Of a DNA stretch of 64,000 nt, positions 37,457 through 46,561 are shown in pieces (position 1 is the first letter of the stretch; each line of letters opens with the position of its first letter). The DNA comes from an uncultured Tenacibaculum sp. Its GTDB lineage: Bacteria; Bacteroidota; Bacteroidia; Flavobacteriales; Flavobacteriaceae. The notes under the pieces were generated by a model. The model ran no database searches, was not told the origin of the DNA, and worked only from the letters and a program-made list of their open reading frames with translations. The DNA lies in assembly GCA_947501615.1 (NCBI GenBank), contig CANMWK010000018.1:16389-80388 (forward strand). Direction: 5' to 3'. Position numbers and translations under genes: made by a program.

Positions 37457-38461
37457 ATGAGTAATCAAGTAACTTTAAAGGATATCGCAAAAATTTTAAA
37501 TGTATCTATTTCCACAGTTTCTAAAGCTTTGAATAATAGCTATGAAATTAGTCCTGAAACAACAAATAAAGTTAAAGCATTAGCCAATAGTTTAAACTAT
37601 ATCCCTAATGATGTAGCTAGAAGTTTAAAGTCTAACAAAACAAAAAGAATCGGTGTAATTGTACCGAATGTGTTAGATGATTTTTTTGCTAAAATTATTC
37701 ATGCAATAGAGTTAGAAGCAAACAAATTAGACTACAAACTTATTATTTGCTTATCTAATGATATGCTATCTAAAGAAGCTGAGAGTACTTCTTTTTTATT
37801 AAACGGAAGTGTCGATGGATTGATATTATCGTTATCTAAAGAAACACAAAACAAAAAAAACTTCAAGCATTTTGAAAACTTAACGAAACGGAATTTTCCT
37901 TTAGTTATGTTTGACAGAATATGTGAAGATGTTATTTGTGATAAAATTACAGTAAATGATTTTGATGCAACTTACAATGCTGTTGAATTTTTAATAAAAA
38001 CAAACTGTAAAAACATTGCTTTTCTCTCCACTATTAATAATACAAGCGTTGGTGAATTAAGAACTAAGGGATACTGCAAAGCCCTAGAAAAAAACAACTT
38101 AAATTCTCCTATATTAATTAACATTCCTAATTATTCTAAATTTGAAAGCATTTTGGCTAAGCATTTAAAGACTCAAAATATAGATGCTATAGTTGCTGCT
38201 GACCAATTCTCAGCTATTTGTGCAATGAATATTATTCAGAAAAAAGGATTAAAAATACCAGAAGACATTTCTGTAATTGGATTTACAGACGGATTAATAC
38301 CTCAATATACATTACCCCCATTAACTACCATAAATCAAAAAGCGGAAGAAATGGGACAAATTGCTTTTAAGACCTTAATTGATCGTATTGAAAACAATGA
38401 TGTAACAGTTACATATCAAATTATCGAAACAGAATTAATCAGAAGAGGATCTACCAAATAA
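37457..38461 (+). CDS. LacI-family transcriptional regulator (carrageenan PUL)
   Basis: The 334-residue protein has the LacI DNA-binding domain (residues 4-50, VSISTVSKALNNSYEIS) and a sugar-binding domain ending with TTINQKAEEMGQIAFKTLIDRI. It follows galT by 230 bases with no clear terminator between, and galM starts after it, so it is probably in the same operon. It likely responds to a galactose-derived metabolite. The recognition helix matches the LacI protein of PUL 1. Confidence 0.9.
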   Translation: MSNQVTLKDIAKILNVSISTVSKALNNSYEISPETTNKVKALANSLNYIPNDVARSLKSNKTKRIGVIVPNVLDDFFAKIIHAIELEANKLDYKLIICLSNDMLSKEAESTSFLLNGSVDGLILSLSKETQNKKNFKHFENLTKRNFPLVMFDRICEDVICDKITVNDFDATYNAVEFLIKTNCKNIAFLSTINNTSVGELRTKGYCKALEKNNLNSPILINIPNYSKFESILAKHLKTQNIDAIVAADQFSAICAMNIIQKKGLKIPEDISVIGFTDGLIPQYTLPPLTTINQKAEEMGQIAFKTLIDRIENNDVTVTYQIIETELIRRGSTK

Positions 38462-38487
38462 AATCACAAGAAATAATACTTTTGGCT

Positions 38488-39471
38488 ATGATAAACACCT
38501 ATATCTTAAAGAATAAAAATGGATTTGAATTAGAAATAAGCACATTAGGAGCTACTATTTTAAGTCTTAATATACCCAACAAAAACAACCAACTTACTAA
38601 TGTAGTTGTAGGACTTAATGAAAGTTCAAACTATCTTTCTGAAACATATTTACAAAACAATTTATACCTAGGTGCTACAATAGGTAGATATGCTGGTCGT
38701 TTATCTGATAAAGAAATTGTTATTGCTTCTGAAAAATATCCTATATATCAAAAAAATGGCATTCATTTGCATGGAGGAAAAACCGGTTTCGATAAACAAT
38801 ACTGGAAATTAGAATCCTTACAAGAAGAAGATACTCCTTACATAACTTTATCCTATATCAGTAAAGATTTAGAAGAAGGTTACCCTGGGAATTTAAAAAC
38901 ATATGTAACCTATACACTCACAGATGACAATGAATTAAAAATATCTTACAAAGCTACTACAGATAAAACCACACATGTAAATTTAACAAATCACAGTTAC
39001 TTTAATTTAGATGGAGAAAATAGCATTCTAGATCATGAATTATTCATAGACAGTGATTTTTATTTAGATACAGATAAAAATTTAATTCCTTCTGGAAAAA
39101 AAAATCCAGTACAAAACAATCGTTTCAATTACAAAAGTAAAAAACAGATAGGAGATCAAGAATTTAAAGGTTTAGACAACACTTACGTCTTAAATTCCAA
39201 TCGTTTAAAAGCAGAATTAGTATCTAAAAAATCTGGTATTGGAATGAAAGTATTTACCAATCAACCTTCGATAGTAGTTTACACTCCTACTTCGTTTAAA
39301 AATTTACGTTTTAAAAACGATGTTAATTATTCTAATTTCCCTGCTATTTGCTTTGAGACTCAACATTTTCCAGACAGTCCAAAAAACAAACATTTTCCTT
39401 CAACTGTCTTAGAACCTAATGAAACTTACATAAACGAAACTACTTTTAAGTTTTACACAATATCTGAATGA
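38488..39471 (+). CDS. galM: Aldose 1-epimerase (galactose mutarotase)
   Basis: The start is set at ATG 38488, since the longer reading needs TTG at 38482. The protein has about 327 residues of the GalM fold: GRYAGRLSD, the catalytic histidines in GIHLHGGKTGFDKQYW and LTNHSYFNL, and the catalytic Glu in CFETQHFPDSPN. It equilibrates the anomers of galactose for GalK. No signal peptide is seen, so it is cytoplasmic. It is the last gene of the dauC-dauD-galK-galT-lacI-galM series. Confidence 0.93.
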   Translation: MINTYILKNKNGFELEISTLGATILSLNIPNKNNQLTNVVVGLNESSNYLSETYLQNNLYLGATIGRYAGRLSDKEIVIASEKYPIYQKNGIHLHGGKTGFDKQYWKLESLQEEDTPYITLSYISKDLEEGYPGNLKTYVTYTLTDDNELKISYKATTDKTTHVNLTNHSYFNLDGENSILDHELFIDSDFYLDTDKNLIPSGKKNPVQNNRFNYKSKKQIGDQEFKGLDNTYVLNSNRLKAELVSKKSGIGMKVFTNQPSIVVYTPTSFKNLRFKNDVNYSNFPAICFETQHFPDSPKNKHFPSTVLEPNETYINETTFKFYTISE

Positions 39472-39579
39472 ACTTTCTAGATGCAAGTACACTGGCCATC
39501 TAATGAACCCTATATATTACCATAGAAACATAATAACTTTATCTTTCATTACATTATTAAAACTTGCTATGCAAAAACA

Positions 39580-41823
39580 TTATTGCTGTGATTTAATTTG
39601 ATTTAAAAAATTCATGTATTGAAGATTTTTAGGATGATTTTTTACTAATTTCTCTAAGATATTCCTTGCTTTAGTATATGCTTTTGCATTTGAATAATAA
39701 TATGCAAGTGTATACAATAAACTTTCGTTATTAGCATCTATTTTCAGTCCTTCAATTAGCGTTTTCTCTGCATTTCTAGCATCCTTCTTTTTATCATACA
39801 ACAAACTCAAATTATAATACACTCTTATATTATTTGGCATAATTTTTTTCGCCTTTTTAAGCTTTACAATAGCCTCATCTATTCGTTCTTGTTCAGCCAG
39901 TAATAATGCTAAAGAATAATACGTTGGTCCATATTTAGGTTCTAACTCTATCACTTTCTCAAATGCTGATTCAGCCTTATCATACTCTTCATTTTGGTAA
40001 TATAAATTGGCTAATGTTAACCGAACACTATTATTTAGTCCATCAATCTTTAGAGCGTCTTCATAACCTGCAATTCCTTTTCCATAATCTCCTTTTTTCA
40101 AAAAGTAGTTCGCTTTTTTAACATTACCCCCTAAAAAATCAGTATTAGCATTTATATATGTCCAAAACTCTTTCTCTACTTTTACATAATCGTCTTTATA
40201 TATTTCAGGTAACTCATGTATAGGAACACCACTTAAACCAAAGAAAGCTTTTATTCGAATACTTTGTTTAGGATCCTTCAACAAAGGAAAAAAGTAAGAA
40301 ATATAATCTATCGTATTAATTTCCCCCAAAACATCTAAGCTAGCTCCCCTTACAATGGGTGATTCGTCATTCAACAAAGCAATATAATCTTCCATAAAAT
40401 TTTGAATATTATAATTAGACAATGCCTTTACTGCAGAAGCTCTTGCTATGTTTGGATTTTTTTTATTCTGAATCAATTCAAGTAACTTAATATAACCATT
40501 AGGTTGTTTATGAATACCTGGAATAAGCTTTTCTGAAAAGTGTGTTGAATCAACTTTACCATATAATTTTTGAAATCCTGCCCATGCCCATTTATTATCT
40601 TTATCAGAATGACAATTTGTGCATGCATTAGGAGTACCATATGCTACACTTAAATCTGGTCTAGGCACTCTTAAACTGTGATCTCTCCTATAATCAATCC
40701 CCATATAATATTTCCCTGGCATATGACAATTTACACATTGAGCACTTTCTGTTCCCATTTCATGAAAGTGGTGTGTTGTGGTATCATACTTTTGTACATC
40801 ATGACATTGCGCACACAATTTATTTCCTTCAAATTTTAATTCTAAAGAATGGGAATCGTGACAATTATTACAAGAAATATTATTTTGATACATTTTACTT
40901 TGAATAAAAGAACCGTAAACATAAACTTCTTCAGAAATTTGTCCATCTGCATGATATAACCCTTCTTCAATTACTTGAGGATAATAATGGTCTAATAGTG
41001 TTCCTGAGAAATTATACGCTTCAGAAAACTGTTCTCTTCTCATATGACATCTAGCACACTGATCTACTAAATCCTTTGGACTTGTATTATTGGTCATCAA
41101 AAAAGTACCAGAATCTACATAATCATCACCTAATTTGTTAACGTCTATAACATGCTGTTTTCCTGGGCCATGACAAGCTTCACAACTTACATTAATTAAT
41201 GAATATTTAGTTGTATAGCTCTCTGTTTTTTGTGTATAATTTTTTCTAACATTCGTAGAATGACAATCAGCACACATTGTATTCCAATTTAACCCTCCTC
41301 TAGACCAATGCAACCATTCTGAATGCACTATTTTAAAATCGGGGTATAAATCAAACCATTTATTTTTATTAGTATCCCAAGCCATTCGTAAGCATTGATA
41401 ACGACCATTAGGAAATTTCACAATATATTGTTGCAATGGAGTAAAACCAAAAGTATATACTATTTTATAATCATGATATTTACCATCTGGACCTTCAGTA
41501 TTCACATAAAAATCTTTCTCATTTTTATAAAACCGTGAAGTAATTCCCTGACTCACATATGTAGTATTTGAAAAATCACCTAATACAGTAGTACTATCAG
41601 CTATTTCCATAGCTTTATCGTGATGTGAACCTTTCCAGCTTTTAAATTCTTTTTGATGACACTCTTTACATTTCTTATCTCCTAAAAACAAGCTATCATT
41701 AAGATGTTCATAACTAAAAGAATGGTTTTTAACAGCTACTGGTATATATGACTTTTCTTCTTTACATGATATCAAAAAACAATAGCATATTAATAACAAA
41801 AACAAGTATTGAATTAATTTCAC
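39580..41823 (-). CDS. Octaheme c-type cytochrome lipoprotein with HEAT-like and TPR repeats
   Basis: The protein has 747 residues. The start is a GTG, with no in-frame ATG nearby. It gives a lipoprotein signal ending at Cys20 (LISC). Eight CxxCH heme sites begin at Cys52, 184, 214, 256, 318, 337, 363 and 401. A HEAT-like helical part (about 440-540) and TPR repeats (about 570-740) follow. The cytochrome part should transfer electrons at the outer or periplasmic membrane face. The repeats suggest a partner protein. No catalytic subunit is next to it. It is a single minus-strand gene inside the carrageenan PUL, so a metabolic link to the PUL is an inference. Confidence 0.88.
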   Translation of the reverse strand: MKLIQYLFLLLICYCFLISCKEEKSYIPVAVKNHSFSYEHLNDSLFLGDKKCKECHQKEFKSWKGSHHDKAMEIADSTTVLGDFSNTTYVSQGITSRFYKNEKDFYVNTEGPDGKYHDYKIVYTFGFTPLQQYIVKFPNGRYQCLRMAWDTNKNKWFDLYPDFKIVHSEWLHWSRGGLNWNTMCADCHSTNVRKNYTQKTESYTTKYSLINVSCEACHGPGKQHVIDVNKLGDDYVDSGTFLMTNNTSPKDLVDQCARCHMRREQFSEAYNFSGTLLDHYYPQVIEEGLYHADGQISEEVYVYGSFIQSKMYQNNISCNNCHDSHSLELKFEGNKLCAQCHDVQKYDTTTHHFHEMGTESAQCVNCHMPGKYYMGIDYRRDHSLRVPRPDLSVAYGTPNACTNCHSDKDNKWAWAGFQKLYGKVDSTHFSEKLIPGIHKQPNGYIKLLELIQNKKNPNIARASAVKALSNYNIQNFMEDYIALLNDESPIVRGASLDVLGEINTIDYISYFFPLLKDPKQSIRIKAFFGLSGVPIHELPEIYKDDYVKVEKEFWTYINANTDFLGGNVKKANYFLKKGDYGKGIAGYEDALKIDGLNNSVRLTLANLYYQNEEYDKAESAFEKVIELEPKYGPTYYSLALLLAEQERIDEAIVKLKKAKKIMPNNIRVYYNLSLLYDKKKDARNAEKTLIEGLKIDANNESLLYTLAYYYSNAKAYTKARNILEKLVKNHPKNLQYMNFLNQIKSQQ

Positions 41824-41845
41824 TTTATATACTTTTTTAAAACAA

Positions 41846-41853
41846 CAAATTTA
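41846..41853 (-). promoter_or_regulatory. Candidate -7 box for the octaheme cytochrome gene
   Basis: The minus strand reads TAAATTTG, 22 bases before the GTG start. This supports the unusual start codon, because a start further upstream would fall inside the promoter. Confidence 0.45.
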
Positions 41854-42022
41854 TCATAATTCAAAGAAGGTAAATTCATGGATATTACCTCTATTCAATA
41901 CAATAACTTTTGACAAAAGATAAATAAATGTAAACACTAGATAAAATACAACTATATAAAATGAGCTTTCTTTTATTATTTAGCTTGTAACAAACAAATT
42001 AACCATCAACAAAACAAAAGAA

Positions 42023-42991
42023 ATGATAAAAAAGCAATACTTCTCGGCATTGAGAGCTAGCTGTATAGTAACTTTAACTATACTATTTATAGGCTGTGAT
42101 AATGATAATGAGACACCACCTAAAGACGAGGGAGATGGTAATCCTATTTCAAAAGTTTTTCCTTCAACAGACCCTAACAACTCTGGGAATTGGGTTTTAA
42201 ACAACGCCATGAGTGATGAATTTGAAGGCAACCAACTAGATGAAAACAAATGGCATATACAAGGAAAAAACGGAATGTACGTTTCTAATTTTGTCGGTAG
42301 ATCACCTTCGCAGTTTTCTACAGATAATGTTCGTGTAGAAAATGGAATGTTAAAGTTAGAAACCAGATGGGAACCTGATTATAATTTTAATCCTAAATTT
42401 GATAAAAATGGAGATCCATATGAAAATATTACCACAGCTGCTGTAATATCTAAAAGTGAGTTTGTGTATGGGTATTTAGAAGTAAAAACTAAAGCTGCAG
42501 ATGCAGAAGTTACTAGTTCTTTCTGGGCCACAGGTAACAATACAGAATTAGATTTCTTTGAAATGTTCGGAGACCATAAACAACCTCAAAAAATAGATAA
42601 AGAAAGGGAATTATGGTGGTCTATTCATGATTGGACACCAGAAGGACAAGGAAGAACTACTTATACTGAACATCATGATTTAGGATTTAAAGTTGTTGAT
42701 GAATTTCATGTTTATGGATACGAATGGAATGAAAACGGTATAAAAGTATATGTAGATGGTCAGTTATTAACTGAAGCATCTAAAGAGACTATTAATGCTT
42801 ATGATGACATTACAAATAACAATGGAGGAAACGGATCTAAAGATAATTATGTAACAACCCTACCAATAAGAATATGGTTCGATCAAGAAACATTTCCATG
42901 GCATGGTGTACCTAATAGCAAAGAAGAAGTTGGTGGTGATGGCAGCATAGACTTTGAAATAGAATACATAAGAGTTTGGCAAAAGCAATAA
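42023..42991 (+). CDS. GH16 galactanase lipoprotein (agarase/porphyranase/furcellaranase-like)
   Basis: The protein has 322 residues with a lipobox cysteine at Cys25 (FIGC). A single GH16 jelly-roll domain (about 55-322) carries the catalytic E-x-D-x-x-E as Glu175, Asp177, Glu180 in NTELDFFEMFG. The form with an extra residue between Asp and the second Glu is the beta-bulge type shared by agarases, porphyranases and kappa-carrageenases. It is clearly different from the kappa-carrageenase-like protein at 61877-63772, so it probably cuts another galactan or a hybrid such as furcellaran. A sulfatase and a DUF4380-like gene follow on the same strand. Confidence 0.85.
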   Translation: MIKKQYFSALRASCIVTLTILFIGCDNDNETPPKDEGDGNPISKVFPSTDPNNSGNWVLNNAMSDEFEGNQLDENKWHIQGKNGMYVSNFVGRSPSQFSTDNVRVENGMLKLETRWEPDYNFNPKFDKNGDPYENITTAAVISKSEFVYGYLEVKTKAADAEVTSSFWATGNNTELDFFEMFGDHKQPQKIDKERELWWSIHDWTPEGQGRTTYTEHHDLGFKVVDEFHVYGYEWNENGIKVYVDGQLLTEASKETINAYDDITNNNGGNGSKDNYVTTLPIRIWFDQETFPWHGVPNSKEEVGGDGSIDFEIEYIRVWQKQ

Positions 42992-43017
42992 ATTTTAATT
43001 AAACCATAAATTACTTT

Positions 43018-43046
43018 AACCCTAATTTTTAATTAGGGTTTGTTTA
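43018..43046 (+). terminator. Hairpin between GH16 and sulfatase
   Basis: AACCCTAATT (43018-43027) pairs with AATTAGGGTT (43031-43040) over a 3-base loop, with a T-rich tail. It leaves only 8-14 bases to the next start codon, so it may attenuate rather than end the transcript. Confidence 0.6.
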
Positions 43047-43053
43047 TATACAT

Positions 43054-44568
43054 ATGAAGATTATATATTTCCCTACACTATTAAAAACCTTAGTGTTCTT
43101 AATTCTAACAAGTTGTACTTTTTCAAATAAAACTTCAGAAAAGCAAAGCAAACAAGTAGCTATTGACAAAATAACCACTTCGAATAAACAAAAGGCTACG
43201 CCAAATATTTTACTTATTCTTTGTGATGATCTTGGCTATTCTGATGTAGGGTTTAATGGAGCTAAAGACATTAAAACTCCAGCTTTAGATAATCTTGCAA
43301 AAAACGGTACTGTTTTAACATCTGCTTATGTAGCACATCCTTTTTGTGGACCAAGCAGAACAAGTATCATGACTGGAAGATATGCACATAAAATTGGAGG
43401 TCAATTTAACCTTCCTAGAGCACATGAAAACGCTGGTTTAGGTGTTACTACAAAAGAACAATACATTAGTAAAACTTTACAAAAAGCAGGATACTATACT
43501 GGTGCTGTAGGAAAATGGCATTTAGGAACTATCCAAAAATATCATCCAAACAATAGAGGCTTTGACGATTTTTATGGTTTTTTAGGAGGAGGTCATGATT
43601 ATTTCCCTAAGAAATTCAAAGCAGCATATGAAAAACAAAAAGCTAATGGTAACACTACAATTAGAGATTATATTACTCCACTTCAATTTAATGGAAAAGA
43701 AGTAGATGAAGATGAATACATTACTGATGCGCTTTCTAGAGAAGCTATACATTTTATTGATAGAGCTAATTCAAAAGAGGAACCTTTTTTCTTATATCTC
43801 TCATATAATGCTCCTCATACTCCTCTGGAAGCAAAAGAAGAAGATTTAAAACACTACAAACATATTAAAGATAAAAAAAGAAGAATCTATGCAGGAATGG
43901 TTCATGCTGTAGACAGAGGTGTTAGTACTATTGTTGAAACTCTGAAAAAAAACCAACAATTAGATAATACATTAATTATCTTTTTTAGTGATAATGGAGG
44001 AAAACTAAGTAAAGGAGCTACCAATTTCCCTTTAAAAGAAGGTAAAGGTAGCACTTGTGAAGGAGGTTATAGAACGCCAATGTTTTTCCATTGGCCAAAT
44101 ATTGTACCTGCCGGAACAAAATTTGAACACCCTGTATCTGCATTAGATTTATACCCTACTCTTACAGCATTGGCTAATGCTAAACTACCAAAAGATAAGA
44201 TTCTTGATGGCAAAAACATATGGAATGAATTTCTAGCTGGCGAAAACCCATATCAGGATAAAAACATTTATGCACTGAGGCATCGAATTGAGTTTGATAA
44301 TTATACTGATGTTGGTGTGCGAAAAAATAAATGGAAGGCACTAAAAATAGAAAACAAAAAATGGGCTTTGTATGATATAAATAACGATCCTGGTGAGCAA
44401 AATGATCTTAGTAGTAAATATCCAGAGATATTAAAAAAGCTCGTTCAAGATGCTGAAAAATGGAGTAAGACTAACAAACAACCTCTATGGTTTCATAACG
44501 AAACTACCAATAAACAGTGGAAAAACAATAACATGCCCAATTTTGAACAAACCTTTAAGACAAACTAA
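43054..44568 (+). CDS. Formylglycine-dependent sulfatase (S1 family), lipoprotein
   Basis: The protein has 504 residues with a lipobox cysteine at Cys21 (ILTSC). The motifs are DDLGYSDVGFNG, Cys98 in CGPSRTSIMTG as the formylglycine site, VGKWHLG and FSDNGGKLS. It resembles the sulfatase at 31722-33155 in overall plan but is a membrane-anchored form. It follows the GH16 gene, which suggests that it desulfates the products of that enzyme. The position of the sulfate it removes is not readable. Confidence 0.92.
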   Translation: MKIIYFPTLLKTLVFLILTSCTFSNKTSEKQSKQVAIDKITTSNKQKATPNILLILCDDLGYSDVGFNGAKDIKTPALDNLAKNGTVLTSAYVAHPFCGPSRTSIMTGRYAHKIGGQFNLPRAHENAGLGVTTKEQYISKTLQKAGYYTGAVGKWHLGTIQKYHPNNRGFDDFYGFLGGGHDYFPKKFKAAYEKQKANGNTTIRDYITPLQFNGKEVDEDEYITDALSREAIHFIDRANSKEEPFFLYLSYNAPHTPLEAKEEDLKHYKHIKDKKRRIYAGMVHAVDRGVSTIVETLKKNQQLDNTLIIFFSDNGGKLSKGATNFPLKEGKGSTCEGGYRTPMFFHWPNIVPAGTKFEHPVSALDLYPTLTALANAKLPKDKILDGKNIWNEFLAGENPYQDKNIYALRHRIEFDNYTDVGVRKNKWKALKIENKKWALYDINNDPGEQNDLSSKYPEILKKLVQDAEKWSKTNKQPLWFHNETTNKQWKNNNMPNFEQTFKTN

Positions 44569-44582
44569 ACTTAAGAATATCA

Positions 44583-46049
44583 ATGGTTAAAACAATTAAA
44601 CTATTATTTTTTATCAAAATACTTTTTATAAGTAGTATCGCAATTGCACAAACTCCCAAAAAAGATCTATCAGTCTCTATTATTAAAAATTACAAAAATT
44701 GGAAATGGGATGAAGTTTTTGTTGCTAAAAATAAATTCATAAGTGTTGCTGTGGTTCCAAAAGCGGCTGGAAGAGTTTTGGAATATAATTTAGGAGATGT
44801 TCCTTCGCTTTGGATTAACCCGAAACTTTTTGGTAAATCTTTCTCTAACAATGAAAATGTAAAAATGAAAGATTGGAGAAATTTTGGTGGTTACCGACTT
44901 GTACCTATTCCTGTTAAGAATTGTGCTATCAATAAAAAAGAAAAAAAAGTAAAACGTTGGCCTCCACCTGTTAGTATTGGAGATGCTCCATATCAAGCTA
45001 AAATAACAAACAAAAACAATATAAAATCAATTGATGTTGTTTCTGGTATTCAAAATTTACCTGTACCTGTATTTGATAGAAAAACACAGGAGTTTTCTGT
45101 ACCAACAAAAATTGATGAACAACTACAGTATAGTCGTACTTTACATATCGAAGAAAAAAGTAGCTTAGTTTTTATCAATCATACTTTAACAAACAAAGGA
45201 ATACATACAATTAAAAGAGGACTAAAAATATCAAGTCAACATGTGTCTCGCAGTAAACCTGAACTAGCAGACGGTGAAAATTTTGTAGCACACATACCAT
45301 TCAGTAAAAACTACAAATTACCGAATGGTAAACAATATGAAATTAGTGTTACTCCAGAATCGAGATGGAGGTATATTAATCGAAATAGAATGAAACTTGA
45401 CAAAAATAATCCTGAACACATTAAAAAATATTTCAATCATGGAACCAATTGGACTGGTGAAGTTGCTCCTGGAATATACGAGACTCATTATGATTATGAT
45501 TTAATGGGCGGTATAGAAATGATTGCTTCAAAATCTTGGCTTAGTTATTTGAATAAGATAAATAATACTGTTTTTGTTAAAATTTTCGAACCTTACGATC
45601 CTAAATTAACCTATGAAAATGGCGCGAATAGTGTAATTTTCCATAGTGGTTTAGAAGATGGATATTTAGAAACAGAAATTAAAACTCCTATTTACACCTT
45701 AGAACCTCAGGAAAGTTTTAATTATAGAGAAATACACGGAGCTGCTAAAATAATGGCTTCTCCAATTCTAGATGTTAACACCACAGGAGTTATTACTAAA
45801 AAAATAACTTTTAATAAAAACAACAATGAAATTACAGGAGCCTATGGTGTCTTTAAAGAAGGTATGGCAATTTTACGTATTTACAAAGAAGACAAAAAAC
45901 ATGAAGATATTCTTTTAGAAAATGTGAGTCCTTTGAAGGCTTTTTCTATAAAAAAATCTTTAATAAATACAGAAAGAATTACCGCTTTTAAACTTTTAAT
46001 TAAAACATCAGAAAAAGACTATCACCTTTTAGACAACCTAACATTGTAA
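44583..46049 (+). CDS. DUF4380-like exported protein of unknown function
   Basis: The 488-residue protein has a signal peptide (up to about AIAQ, residue 23). The segment VAVVPKAAGRVLEYNLGDVPSLWINPKL resembles the start of DUF4380 proteins, which are predicted to share the galactose-mutarotase-like beta-sandwich. A second beta-rich region and the motif SSLVFINHTLTNKG also fit that fold. No enzyme activity is established to my knowledge. It is 14 bases after the sulfatase and ends at a strong terminator, so it belongs to the GH16-sulfatase unit and may bind or act on the sugar end of the products. Confidence 0.7.
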   Translation: MVKTIKLLFFIKILFISSIAIAQTPKKDLSVSIIKNYKNWKWDEVFVAKNKFISVAVVPKAAGRVLEYNLGDVPSLWINPKLFGKSFSNNENVKMKDWRNFGGYRLVPIPVKNCAINKKEKKVKRWPPPVSIGDAPYQAKITNKNNIKSIDVVSGIQNLPVPVFDRKTQEFSVPTKIDEQLQYSRTLHIEEKSSLVFINHTLTNKGIHTIKRGLKISSQHVSRSKPELADGENFVAHIPFSKNYKLPNGKQYEISVTPESRWRYINRNRMKLDKNNPEHIKKYFNHGTNWTGEVAPGIYETHYDYDLMGGIEMIASKSWLSYLNKINNTVFVKIFEPYDPKLTYENGANSVIFHSGLEDGYLETEIKTPIYTLEPQESFNYREIHGAAKIMASPILDVNTTGVITKKITFNKNNNEITGAYGVFKEGMAILRIYKEDKKHEDILLENVSPLKAFSIKKSLINTERITAFKLLIKTSEKDYHLLDNLTL

Positions 46050-46199
46050 GTCAAAAAGCACTTATTATTTCAAATGAACCGATTCAAAACGAACACCTAA
46101 TAATCAAACCCTTAGTTATCTCCCTGCGATTAAATTTCTATCAGTTCAAGACAGATAAGTTTGGTTACATATTAAAGCTAGTAAAACAACATAAAAGAC

Positions 46200-46252
46200 A
46201 AGAGTTAAGAAGTTAAAAAAATTAACAATAATTTCTTAACTCTTATTTTTTT
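46200..46252 (+). terminator. Strong terminator of the GH16-sulfatase-DUF4380 unit
   Basis: AAGAGTTAAGAA (46200-46211) pairs perfectly with TTCTTAACTCTT (46233-46244) and encloses a smaller GTTAA/TTAAC stem. Eight T residues follow almost at once. Confidence 0.85.
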
Positions 46253-46462
46253 AGCTTCTAAAAAAAGCACTTACTTAGAGTATAATAATTTATGTAAGTA
46301 CTTCAAACACTAAACAGCAGAGAAATTATTGCCCTAATTAGAATTAAGATGTGTTTTCTGGTTAAATAAACACGATAAAACTCACTATTTTTTGCTTTTG
46401 TTATATACTCATTTTAAACCTGTTTAATTTGTTTTTTTTCGATTTACAACTCTATTTAATTG

Positions 46463-46478
46463 TATTTTTGTAAATTTG
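46463..46478 (+). promoter_or_regulatory. Two adjoining -7 boxes upstream of the AraC gene
   Basis: TATTTTTG (46463-46470) and TAAATTTG (46471-46478) both match TAnnTTTG, back to back. They lie 83-99 bases before the start codon. A -33 element at normal spacing is not clear. Confidence 0.45.
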
Positions 46479-46544
46479 AGACTCTAAATTAATTTTAAAC
46501 CATTTTGTTTACTGTAGTTTTCATTAAATACTATACGAACAAAA

Positions 46545-46561
46545 GTTAATATTAAATTAAC
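46545..46561. promoter_or_regulatory. Short palindrome touching the AraC start codon
   Basis: GTTAAT (46545-46550) and ATTAAC (46556-46561) form an inverted repeat directly before the ATG. The octamer GTTAATAT inside it also occurs in the palindrome before the other AraC gene. It may be an autoregulatory site, although AT-rich chance matches are common. Confidence 0.3.

Larger units (their letters stand above)
46050..46561. other. 512-base region: terminator, then AraC promoter
   Basis: The left half holds a strong terminator and the right half two overlapping promoter boxes. Between them no gene or further structure was recognised. Confidence 0.6.
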
